A stretch of 22,810 nt of DNA from IMG/VR virus record IMGVR_UViG_3300021090_000386, positions 1-22,810 of that record; one strand, written 5' to 3'. A program made the position numbers and the translations under genes. Position 1 is the stretch's first letter. Each line of letters starts with the position of its first letter. Below are positions 1 to 5,980 of this stretch, piece by piece. The notes under the pieces are model-generated. The model was not told the origin of the DNA. It worked only from the letters and a program-made list of their open reading frames with translations, and made no database searches. Origin of the DNA: a virus.

Positions 1-273
1 ACAGGTCCGGACGTTGCCCCGGTCGCTGATCCACCGCGTTGACTCTTCGATGGCCTTCATCGCCTGGACTTCGTGCCACTCCGGCGTGCCCTCGATCTTC
101 GCGAACATCGCGACGGCGGCCGGGGTCCGGCTCTGCGGCGTGAGATACCGGTGCTCGTTCTCCACCTCCCACTGACGACGGAGTTCGTCACGGATGGCCA
201 GCAGGGCGTTGGCCGTGGTGTGGTCGTTGTCCTGGAGCGTCTCCAGGAAGTCCGGGATTCCGTTGGTCTTCAT
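1..273 (-). CDS. Hypothetical protein, C-terminus beyond the window
   Basis: This leftward frame is open from an ATG at 273 to the window edge, giving 91 residues with no stop, so the gene is partial. The start overlaps the stop of the upstream gene in an ATGA arrangement (stop TGA at 272-270), so the two are probably translationally coupled. The protein begins MKTNGIPDFLETLQDND and is rich in charged residues, including a stretch ending DELRRQWEVENEHRYL. It looks soluble and mostly helical. I see no signal peptide, membrane segment or catalytic motif and do not recognise the family. Its position in a leftward pair diverging from a regulator/replication operon suggests an early or accessory phage gene, which is inference. 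The overlapping rightward frame at 73-399 reads as non-protein-like arginine-rich sequence and is rejected. Confidence 0.7.
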   Translation of the reverse strand, partial: MKTNGIPDFLETLQDNDHTTANALLAIRDELRRQWEVENEHRYLTPQSRTPAAVAMFAKIEGTPEWHEVQAMKAIEESTRWISDRGNVRTC

Positions 274-605
274 CGCAGGTCCTCCAGGCTCACTGTGAAC
301 CCCGAAGCGGCTTCGAGGCTCTTGAGGATGATTCCGATCAGGTACGACCGGCGGTCCGTGAAGTCACGGATGTTCTCGTATCCGGCTTCGGCTTCATAGA
401 AGTCCTCCAAGGCCTGGTCGATGTCATCCCGACCGGCCCGCGACTCCTTGAGGACCTGGAGGAACTCCCAGGCCTCATAAGCGGCGCTCTTGTGCTTGCC
501 CTGGATGATCGTCCATTCGGCGTCGGTCAGTCCTTCGCCGTTCTTGATCATCCGGTCGGCCATCTGAACCGCCGCCTTCGCGATCCTCTGTGTGCTGTCG
601 TTCAT
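270..605 (-). CDS. Hypothetical small acidic protein (111 aa)
   Basis: I take the ATG at 605 as the start because a GGAGG ribosome binding site lies just upstream on the minus strand. The frame is open further upstream, but that extension runs through the divergent promoter and reads as unlikely protein. The 111-residue product starts MNDSTQRIAKAAVQMADRMI and is helical and acidic, with a central segment around DDIDQALEDFYEAEAGYENI. No membrane segment or known motif is visible and the family is not recognised. It is the first gene of the leftward unit and overlaps the next gene by four bases. It is probably transcribed from the leftward half of the symmetric promoter at 652-680, so the XRE protein encoded next door is a plausible regulator of it (inference). 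Confidence 0.75.
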   Translation of the reverse strand: MNDSTQRIAKAAVQMADRMIKNGEGLTDAEWTIIQGKHKSAAYEAWEFLQVLKESRAGRDDIDQALEDFYEAEAGYENIRDFTDRRSYLIGIILKSLEAASGFTVSLEDLR

Positions 606-629
606 GCTTGGGGCTCCTCCACTGTCGGG

Positions 630-680
630 TTGTGCTGGGCTCCTGAATGCGATACTATCATCACACACAGGATGACGCAA
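630..680. promoter_or_regulatory. Divergent promoter pair with overlapping -10 boxes
   Basis: Rightward promoter: TTGTGC at 630-635, a 17-base spacer, then TACTAT at 653-658. Leftward promoter, read on the minus strand: TTGCGT at 680-675, a 17-base spacer, then TAGTAT at 657-652. Both have ideal sigma-70-like spacing, and five bases of the two -10 boxes coincide. The rightward one would drive the XRE-replication operon and the leftward one the genes at 605-1. The two initiation events should be mutually exclusive. Motifs were found by eye; no transcript data are available. Confidence 0.6.
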
Positions 681-697
681 CCCAGGGAAGAGGACCG

Positions 698-895
698 ATG
701 AAGATTGACGTAAGGTCACATCGCCGGAAGGCGGGGCTGACTCAGGACGAGTTGGCAGAACGGGCCGGAGTCGGTCAGTCCACGGTCGCCATGTGGGAGA
801 GCCAGGGACGACAGCCGACGGCGGAGAACGCGGTCAAGCTAGCCCGTGCTCTCGGCCTCACCGTGGAGCAACTGTACGAAGACGAGTGGGCATGA
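698..895 (+). CDS. XRE-family helix-turn-helix DNA-binding protein (65 aa)
   Basis: This is a small Cro/CI-like protein. The ATG at 698 follows a purine-rich GGGAAGAGGACC site; the frame is open upstream, but that part covers the promoter. The first five residues lead into a complete five-helix XRE fold: RRKAGLTQDELAERAGVGQS (about residues 8-27) holds the first helices and the start of the recognition helix, followed by VAMWESQGRQP, and the C-terminal helix ends VEQLYEDEWA. Such proteins bind operator DNA as dimers and repress or activate phage early genes. There is no extra dimerisation or protease-like domain, so it resembles Cro or an excision/copy-number regulator more than a full-length CI repressor. 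It is the first gene of the rightward operon and its stop overlaps the next in-frame ATG, tying it to the replication gene. Autoregulation at the promoter upstream is likely but inferred. Confidence 0.9.
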   Translation: MKIDVRSHRRKAGLTQDELAERAGVGQSTVAMWESQGRQPTAENAVKLARALGLTVEQLYEDEWA

Positions 896-975
896 GAAAG
901 GGCCAGGTCCCGATCACGGACCTGACCCCAGAAGAGTCCCGACAACTCTCGTACTCACAATTGAAAGGATACGGC

Positions 976-2856
976 ATGAGTGACACCGGGTCAAGGATTA
1001 CCCCGGAACACCGCGCTTACCTGAACCGCCACGCGATCACTGACGAAGTGATCGACCGCCACGGAGTCCGGTCCATTTCGGACCGTGACGAACTCCCCAG
1101 GAGTATCGCAGAACTGGCCTACTTCACGCCCGCTCCCGGGATTCTCTTCCCGGTCAGGATGCCGAACGGCAAGGACAGTTCCAGGTACCGGCCGGACAAC
1201 CCGGCACTGGACGGAGAAGGGCGAAAGGCCAAGTACATCGGGCCTGCCGGAGTGAGCACCGTCAACATGGTGCGTACCGGCCCGATCGTTCCGTCGTCGC
1301 TCAACGGGAAACCGGCCCACTTCATCAACATGGACGGCTTCGACAAGATCCTGTTCGTGGAGGGGAACAAGCAGGTCCTGGCGGCCGACTCCTACGCCCC
1401 GGGCGATTACGCGGTGATCGGAGTTCACGGATGCCGTGCATGGTCCGGCGCTGATTTCTCGTTCGTGAGCGGCCGTGACGTGTTCGTGGCGTTCGACTCG
1501 GATGTGTGGAACAAGTCCAACCCGGACGTTCCCGATGCCGCAGAGAAGTTCTCCGTGGAGCTGGTGGAGGCCGGGGCCGCATCTGTGCGGTTCGTATTCG
1601 TCCCTGGAGACCAGGGGACGGGCCTGGACGACGCCCTAGCCCTGATCGACCCCGGAGGCCGCACGGAGGCTCTCAAGAGCTGGCTCGAAGAAGCGGGACC
1701 GCTGACGCAGGAGAACGAGGGGGAGCCGTTCGACTACGACGGCCCCTATGAAGACCGTGTCAAGATCAAGGCCCGTGACCTGTACGTCAACCAGCGCGCT
1801 CGTGGCCTGGTGGACGACCGGATAGCCAGAGAGACCGGCCGGGCCGTGGACTGGGAGTCACGCGCTCACAACGGCGCTGACTGGCTGGACGTGAGCGAGC
1901 CGGAGCCGAAGCCGCTCTGGGGCACGCCGGACACGCCTCTCTGGCTTCCTGGGGAGTCGCTGACCATCGTCGGCCCTCCCAGTGTCGGCAAGTCCACACT
2001 GGCCCACGCGGTGATGTGGGGCGCGCTGGGGCTGACCCCGGACCTCCTTGACTTCCCGATCGAGGCCATGGAGGACGGCGGAATCCTGTACCTGGCCATG
2101 GACAGGCCGAAGCAGATCAAGCGCGCCATGGCCAGGTTCCTGCGGGCGCACCCCGACCGTCAGGACGAGATCACCACGGTTCTCCGTGAGCGGCTCACGA
2201 TCTGGGAGGGACCACTTCCCGGAGACCCGACGGCGGACAAACGGCTGTTGATCAGCATGGCCGAGAAGTTCGGCCGGACACGCATCGTCGTGGACTCGCT
2301 GAAGGACATCATCCCGAACGCCAGCGACGAAGCGAAGGCGGGCAGATACAACATGGCCCGTCAGGAGGCCCTGGCCGAAGGCTTCGAGTGGATCGAGCTG
2401 CACCACAACCGGAAGTCGGGGGCGGAGAACAAGGAGCCGAACACTCTTGACGACGTCTACGGCTCGCGGTGGATCACGGCCGGAGCCGGATCGGTCCTGT
2501 CCCTGTTCGGCCAGCCCGGTGACATCGTCCTGAAGCTGGCCCACCTCAAGCCGCTCGGGGAGCCGATCATGCCCACGCAAGTGGCGATCACCCGTATCTC
2601 GGGGGAGATGACCGTCTACGAGAAGACGACACCCCTGGACATCCTCAGGGCGTCAGGGGTTCAGGGCCTGACCGTCGAAGATGCGGCCCGGTCCATGTAC
2701 GGGGTTCTCGGGAACCGGAAGCTGACCCCGAACGAAGTTGAGAACACCCGGAACAAGCTCAACCGGATGGTCAGAGACGACCAGGCCGAGAAGCACCCGA
2801 AGGCCGAAGGCCCGGTCAGGTACCGGGTCAAGGACATCGAAAACCCGTGGTTATGA
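976..2856 (+). CDS. TOPRIM-helicase replication protein (bifunctional primase/helicase type)
   Basis: This is the probable phage replication initiator. I chose the ATG at 976 because AAAGGA precedes it; an in-frame ATG at 892 overlaps the XRE stop (ATGA) and would add 28 residues. In the 626-residue form, a TOPRIM-like module covers roughly residues 120-230, with the glutamate in ILFVEGNKQVL (about 129) and the acidic pair in VFVAFDSD (about 174-176). A RecA-like ATPase follows, with Walker A GPPSVGKST near 333-341, a Walker B-like RIVVDSLKDI near 436, and a histidine-rich ELHHNRKSG motif typical of RepA/AAA_25 hexameric helicases. The C-terminal 70 residues look like a winged-helix domain. 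TOPRIM-helicase fusions in this family prime and unwind DNA at the origin. A strongly structured repeat region follows directly. The last sense codon is TTA, rare in Streptomyces. Confidence 0.85.
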   Translation: MSDTGSRITPEHRAYLNRHAITDEVIDRHGVRSISDRDELPRSIAELAYFTPAPGILFPVRMPNGKDSSRYRPDNPALDGEGRKAKYIGPAGVSTVNMVRTGPIVPSSLNGKPAHFINMDGFDKILFVEGNKQVLAADSYAPGDYAVIGVHGCRAWSGADFSFVSGRDVFVAFDSDVWNKSNPDVPDAAEKFSVELVEAGAASVRFVFVPGDQGTGLDDALALIDPGGRTEALKSWLEEAGPLTQENEGEPFDYDGPYEDRVKIKARDLYVNQRARGLVDDRIARETGRAVDWESRAHNGADWLDVSEPEPKPLWGTPDTPLWLPGESLTIVGPPSVGKSTLAHAVMWGALGLTPDLLDFPIEAMEDGGILYLAMDRPKQIKRAMARFLRAHPDRQDEITTVLRERLTIWEGPLPGDPTADKRLLISMAEKFGRTRIVVDSLKDIIPNASDEAKAGRYNMARQEALAEGFEWIELHHNRKSGAENKEPNTLDDVYGSRWITAGAGSVLSLFGQPGDIVLKLAHLKPLGEPIMPTQVAITRISGEMTVYEKTTPLDILRASGVQGLTVEDAARSMYGVLGNRKLTPNEVENTRNKLNRMVRDDQAEKHPKAEGPVRYRVKDIENPWL

Positions 2857-3100
2857 GGGGGTTGGGAGGGGGTTGGGAGGGACCAACGGGCTCCCAACTC
2901 GTCCCAACTCCGATCAAGGAATCCCCAGGTCAGAGGCTCCCAACGGATTTCAGGGGCTATTTCCCAACTCGGCCACCAACTCAACCAACTCGATCAAGGG
3001 GCTTGCTGGTCAGGGGCCCCAACCCGTCTACCAACTCAACCAACCAGGCCATTCCAACTCCCCGACCCCCCTTAAAGGGGGAGGGGTTGGCGGTAAGGAT
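2857..3100. other. Candidate replication origin: G-quadruplex motif, CCAACTC repeats and hairpin
   Basis: This 250-base gene-free stretch follows the replication gene. Five G-runs at 2857-2881 separated by one- or two-base loops (GGGGGTTGGGA twice, then GGG) form a strong G-quadruplex motif. The heptamer CCAACTC occurs seven times (2894, 2904, 2964, 2976, 2985, 3031, 3054). An imperfect repeat with a period of about 80 bp is marked by CGATCAAGG at 2911 and 2991 and GGTCAG at 2928 and 3008. GTTGGGAG at 2872-2879 can pair with CTCCCAAC at 2891-2898. Direct repeats next to an initiator gene are typical of iteron-like origins. The assignment as origin is inference. Confidence 0.5.
3054..3090. repeat. 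GC-rich hairpin at the end of the repeat region
   Basis: A perfect core of CCCCCTT and AAGGGGG separated by one A (3067-3081) sits within a longer imperfect stem. CCAA plus CCCC on the left (from 3054) pairs with GGGG plus TTGG on the right (to 3090), with small bulges. It could be a single-strand initiation hairpin or a terminator separating the replication gene from the genes that follow. There is no T-run, so a classic intrinsic terminator is less likely. Confidence 0.5.
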
Positions 3101-3106
3101 CATGAA

Positions 3107-3370
3107 ATGACCGACCCGAAGACCCACCCAGAGATCATTCCCCAGCACTACCCGATGTGGGTCCACGAGTGGAGGCCGGGGCCGGGCGACGGGCACCACC
3201 GGTTCCTCCCGATCATCGGCTGGGTATGGCTGGACGGTCCTTACCTCCAACCCGTGGTCATCGCCGACACGGGGGCGCTCCCCTACGAGCGCGACGACGG
3301 AGACCAGGGCTGGGACATAGTCGATCAACGGTTCATGAATGAGTACGACCAAGAGGGGAAACGACCATGA
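3107..3370 (+). CDS. Hypothetical protein (87 aa)
   Basis: The ATG at 3107 follows an AAGGAT site. The frame is open upstream to 2738, but that extension reads through the repeat region and overlaps the replication gene, so it is rejected. The product starts MTDPKTHPEIIPQHYPMWV and is rich in W, Y, P and D, with several short beta-like segments (HRFLPIIGWVWLDGPYLQPVVIA) and an acidic C-terminal half (DGDQGWDIVDQRF). There is no membrane anchor or recognised motif. It overlaps the next gene by four bases (ATGA), indicating a two-gene coupled unit that could be transcribed with the replication gene. It is a real gene by coding character and junctions, but its function is unknown. Confidence 0.7.
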   Translation: MTDPKTHPEIIPQHYPMWVHEWRPGPGDGHHRFLPIIGWVWLDGPYLQPVVIADTGALPYERDDGDQGWDIVDQRFMNEYDQEGKRP

Positions 3371-3660
3371 GCGCACGGAAGACCAAGATGACGCTGGACG
3401 AGCACCGGGAGATGGGTCTGTACCTGGCCAGGGCCAACGATGAGCTGGTCGGCCGGTCGGTGACTATCAGTAACAGCAAGTCCAAGAGCGACCCCCGGGC
3501 CGGTAGGGTCGACCGATCCCTGAAGCGGGCCATCGACGGGCTACGACAGGCCCGGTCGGAGTTGGAGAACATGATGTTCGCGGACTATCCCGAGGAGACC
3601 CGGGGCCAGGACGCGCTTCAGGTCTACTACCCAACCCAGGTCATCCGTCAGGCGTCATGA
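3367..3660 (+). CDS. Hypothetical basic helical protein (97 aa)
   Basis: The gene starts at the ATG inside the ATGA overlap with the preceding gene, with a purine-rich GAGGGGAAACG site just upstream. The product begins MSARKTKMTLDEHREMGLYL and is strongly helical and charged. A second helical part follows (DRSLKRAIDGLRQARSELEN), then a short tail ending VIRQAS. I see no DNA-binding, catalytic or membrane motif and do not recognise the family. It is the last gene before the long structured intergenic stretch that precedes the terminase genes, so it probably closes the early/replication transcript. Confidence 0.72.
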   Translation: MSARKTKMTLDEHREMGLYLARANDELVGRSVTISNSKSKSDPRAGRVDRSLKRAIDGLRQARSELENMMFADYPEETRGQDALQVYYPTQVIRQAS

Positions 3661-3758
3661 CCACACCACTCCACCCATCAGCCCCCGGACCGATGCGGGT
3701 CGCTTCAGGCCCGCCTCGTTGTGTGACTTACCGTCGATGATCGGTGGCTTACCGCTTG

Positions 3759-3786
3759 GCGACTATGGCAGATCTGCCACAGTCGC
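3759..3786. repeat. 28-bp near-perfect palindrome
   Basis: The arms are GCGACT, one mismatched base, then TGGCAGA, meeting the reverse complement TCTGCCA, mismatch, AGTCGC. Only the pair 3765/3780 (A versus C) breaks the symmetry. A dyad of this length without a loop suggests a binding site for a dimeric protein or a nicking/cleavage site rather than a terminator. Position before the terminase genes favours a packaging or late-operator role (inference). Confidence 0.65.
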
Positions 3787-3790
3787 GAAT

Positions 3791-3818
3791 CGCTCCGTTA
3801 CAGCAGGGTCACGGAGTG
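3791..3818. repeat. Hairpin with 8-bp stem
   Basis: CGCTCCGT at 3791-3798 pairs with ACGGAGTG at 3811-3818 (one G-T wobble), leaving a 12-base loop. It begins four bases after the 28-bp palindrome, so the two form a compact structured block. Confidence 0.5.
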
Positions 3819-3859
3819 ATGTTGACCAGCGGGAAGACATCCGCGAACTGACCACCCCC

Positions 3860-3897
3860 ATCAGCCCCCGGCCGTTCACCACGGTCCGGGGGCTGAT
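3860..3897 (+). terminator. Strong hairpin, probable terminator without T-tract
   Basis: ATCAGCCCCCGG at 3860-3871 pairs perfectly with CCGGGGGCTGAT at 3886-3897, and CCG/CGG extends the stem inward past one bulged T. The loop is short. No T-run follows, which is common for actinobacterial terminators. It probably insulates the terminase operon from the replication transcript, or is part of the packaging site. Confidence 0.5.
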
Positions 3898-3945
3898 CCA
3901 CGTATCATCGGCTTGACGTAAGCGACCTGACATGAGGTGTTTTCC

Positions 3946-4416
3946 GTGGCCGGACCGATCGAGACGACCCAGGGCTACACAGTCAACCCCGCTACGGCCG
4001 TCCGTGACGCCAAAGCCGCACGGATGCGCTCCCGGTCGATGACCTACCAGCAGATCGGCGATGCTCTCGAGGTCACGAAACAGGCTGCGTGGGAGATGGT
4101 CGAACGCGCGATGAAGGAAGTCATCACAGAACCGGCCGAATCCGCCGTGGCGTTCGAGCTGCAGAAGCTTGACGCACAGGAGCAGGACATCCTGGAGAGG
4201 TTGGAGAAGCGGCACTTCGTCGTCTCCAATGGCCGTCTGATCAGCATCGGTGACCCTCCCCTCCCCCTGGAGGATGACGACTTCGCCCTACGGGCTCACG
4301 CCCTCCTGCTCCGCGTGGCGGAACGTCGTGCCAAGCTCCTGGGCCTGGACAGCGCCACGAAGCTGGACGTGTCCGGCGGCATGACGTACACGCTTCTCGG
4401 GGCCGACGACGTATGA
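3946..4416 (+). CDS. terS: Terminase small subunit (putative)
   Basis: The product should recognise phage DNA and deliver it to the large terminase for packaging. I chose the GTG at 3946, eight bases after an AGG; an in-frame GTG at 3937 is too close to that site. The 156-residue protein has a helix-turn-helix near its N-terminus (RSMTYQQIGDALEVTKQAAW, about residues 28-47). A long charged helix follows (FELQKLDAQEQDILERLEKR), then an acidic linker and a helical C-terminus with RVAERRAKLLGL, a motif common in actinophage small terminases and related HTH proteins. It ends in a four-base ATGA overlap with the large terminase gene, which strongly supports the assignment. Sequence similarity among small terminases is low, so the call rests on fold features and position. 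Confidence 0.8.
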   Translation: MAGPIETTQGYTVNPATAVRDAKAARMRSRSMTYQQIGDALEVTKQAAWEMVERAMKEVITEPAESAVAFELQKLDAQEQDILERLEKRHFVVSNGRLISIGDPPLPLEDDDFALRAHALLLRVAERRAKLLGLDSATKLDVSGGMTYTLLGADDV

Positions 4417-5729
4417 TCACCCACACCTACGGCCCGCGCGGGACCTGCAGAGAATTGATCACGAACAAGTCTCCCGCGATCTTGCTGAGCGGCCCAGCTG
4501 GGACCGGGAAATCCCGCGCGTGCCTGGAGAAGCTGATGCTGATCGCGCTGAAGTACCCCGGGTGCCGACTGCTGATCCTCCGGAAGACACTCGCGTCCCT
4601 GGGCTCTACCGCACTGGTGACCTGGCGTACCAAGGTCGCGCCGGAGGCTCTCAAGTCAGGAGAGGTCTACTTCTACGGTGGGTCGTCGGAGGAGGCTGCG
4701 CAGTACCGGTTCCGCAACGGGTCCACGATCACCGTTGGCGGGATGGACAAGGCCCAGAAAATAATGAGCTCGGAGTACGACGCCGCCTATATCCAGGAGG
4801 CCACGGAGCTGACCCCGAACGACTGGGAGATGATCAGCACCCGACTCCGTAACGGAGTCGTGCCGTACCAGCAGTTGATCGCCGACTGTAACCCGGACCG
4901 GCCCAACCACTGGCTTCACGAGAAGACCCGGACGGGCGAAGTCGTGATGCTCCACTCCCGGCATGAGGACAACCCGACCCTGTACCGTCCCGACGGCTCC
5001 CTGACGCCCTCTGGGGCGTCCTACATCTCCCGTCTGGACGCACTAACCGGCGTCCGCTTCCAACGCCTTAGGCGCGGTCTGTGGGTCGCAGCGGAGGGGC
5101 TGGTGTACGACGACTATGATCCGGCCGTCCACCTGATCGACCGCTTCGACATCCCCGACAGCTGGCCCCGGTACTGGGTGATCGACTTCGGGTTCACGAA
5201 CCCCTTCGTCTGCCAGTGGTGGGCGGAAGACCCGGACGGCAGGCTCTACCTCTACCGGGAGATCTACCGCACGCAGCGTCTTGTGGAGGACCATGCCAAA
5301 GATGTACTCGGCCAGGTTCAGAAGCGTGACGGTACCTGGAGGGAACCGAAGCCTGTGGCCGTCATCTGTGACCACGACGCCGAAGACCGGGCCACCTTCA
5401 CCCGGCACTCCGGTTTCTCCACCTCCCCCGCCAAGAAGGGCAAGACCGAGGGACTACAGGTCACCCAGGCCCGCTTCAAGGTCGCGAAGGATGGCAGGCC
5501 CCGGATCTTCTTCCTGCGGGACTCTCTGGTGAAGCGGGATCAGGCTCTGGTGGACGCCGGTAAGCCCACGTCCACCGTGGACGAGATCACGGGGTACGTC
5601 TGGCCCCAGGGCAAGACCGGGGACAAGGCGGAGGAACCGGTCAAAGAGGACGATCACGGAATGGACTGCGCCCGTTACATGGTCGCGTATCGTGACCTCA
5701 GGGGCCGTACACGATTGAGGTACCTATGA
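4413..5729 (+). CDS. terL: Terminase large subunit
   Basis: This is the ATP-driven DNA packaging motor and endonuclease (438 aa, normal for the family). The ATPase domain has Walker A GPAGTGKS at residues 27-34 and a Walker B-type segment YIQEATEL near 125-132 with its catalytic glutamate. The C-terminal RNase H-like nuclease domain begins RYWVIDFGFTNPF near 254 (catalytic Asp about 258). It continues with an acidic AVICDHDAEDR segment and ends with a conserved acidic EDDHGMDCARYMVAY motif near 412. The gene overlaps both neighbours by four bases (ATGA at each end), so it is translated as part of a tightly coupled terminase-membrane protein-portal unit. All motifs needed for activity are present and no truncation is seen. 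Confidence 0.96.
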   Translation: MITHTYGPRGTCRELITNKSPAILLSGPAGTGKSRACLEKLMLIALKYPGCRLLILRKTLASLGSTALVTWRTKVAPEALKSGEVYFYGGSSEEAAQYRFRNGSTITVGGMDKAQKIMSSEYDAAYIQEATELTPNDWEMISTRLRNGVVPYQQLIADCNPDRPNHWLHEKTRTGEVVMLHSRHEDNPTLYRPDGSLTPSGASYISRLDALTGVRFQRLRRGLWVAAEGLVYDDYDPAVHLIDRFDIPDSWPRYWVIDFGFTNPFVCQWWAEDPDGRLYLYREIYRTQRLVEDHAKDVLGQVQKRDGTWREPKPVAVICDHDAEDRATFTRHSGFSTSPAKKGKTEGLQVTQARFKVAKDGRPRIFFLRDSLVKRDQALVDAGKPTSTVDEITGYVWPQGKTGDKAEEPVKEDDHGMDCARYMVAYRDLRGRTRLRYL

Positions 5730-5980
5730 CCGTCATGGAAGCGTGGGCCACGGGTCGTCAGACCCGATCCCAGCGACGCGCCCGGAAGCCACTGCTCACC
5801 ATGCTGTTCACGCTGGCAGGCCGGTACCTTCCCCGGTGGATCACCGTACGGCGCTTCGCCACCTACGCGACGGCGTTCGGTCTCATCGACGCGGCGGCCT
5901 GGCAGTTCACCACCTGGTCCGGCCTTCTGGTCGCCGGTCTGTCCGTGCTGGCCCTCGATTACATGAGCGGTGACGAATGA
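5726..5980 (+). CDS. Small membrane protein between terminase and portal (84 aa)
   Basis: The ATG overlaps the terminase stop and the TGA overlaps the portal start, both as ATGA, so the gene is fully embedded in the coupled operon. The N-terminal half is strongly basic (RQTRSQRRARKPL) followed by a moderately hydrophobic stretch. The C-terminal half is hydrophobic, with ATYATAFGLIDAAAWQFTTW and GLLVAGLSVLALDYM forming one or two membrane segments, and it ends in acidic SGDE. Small membrane proteins at this place occur in other actinophages, but their job is not established. A role in anchoring procapsid assembly or packaging to the membrane is possible but unsupported. The alternative rightward frame at 5743-5973 is an arginine/histidine-rich shadow. 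Confidence 0.8.
   Translation: MTVMEAWATGRQTRSQRRARKPLLTMLFTLAGRYLPRWITVRRFATYATAFGLIDAAAWQFTTWSGLLVAGLSVLALDYMSGDE

Larger units (their letters stand above)
3661..3945. other. Structured intergenic region; candidate cos/packaging and early/late boundary
   Basis: There is no convincing gene here. The 65-residue frame at 3719-3916 lies across the secondary structures and lacks a good ribosome binding site. The stretch contains a 28-bp near-palindrome (3759-3786), an 8-bp-stem hairpin (3791-3818), a 12-bp-stem hairpin (3860-3897), and the 15-mer CCCATCAGCCCCCGG repeated at 3674 and 3857. Many cohesive-end phages carry cos and small-terminase binding sites just upstream of the small terminase gene, which is exactly this position. 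No clear -10/-35 pair for the late operon was found. Confidence 0.45.

Noticed and set aside
2894-3060. CRISPR-like array of CCAACTC repeats
   Set aside because: Repeats are only seven bases with irregular spacing and no constant-length spacers; an origin-type iteron region fits better.
2738-3106. Long N-terminal extension of the 87-residue gene
   Set aside because: The extension reads through the repeat and G-quadruplex stretch and overlaps the replication gene; an AAGGAT site marks the later ATG at 3107.
3719-3916. 65-residue frame in the gap before the terminase genes
   Set aside because: It lies across three secondary structures, has no ribosome binding site, and the protein lacks any recognisable pattern.
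3913-3945. TTGACG as the -35 box of a late promoter before the small terminase gene
   Set aside because: No acceptable -10 box lies 16-19 bases downstream, so a promoter could not be supported.
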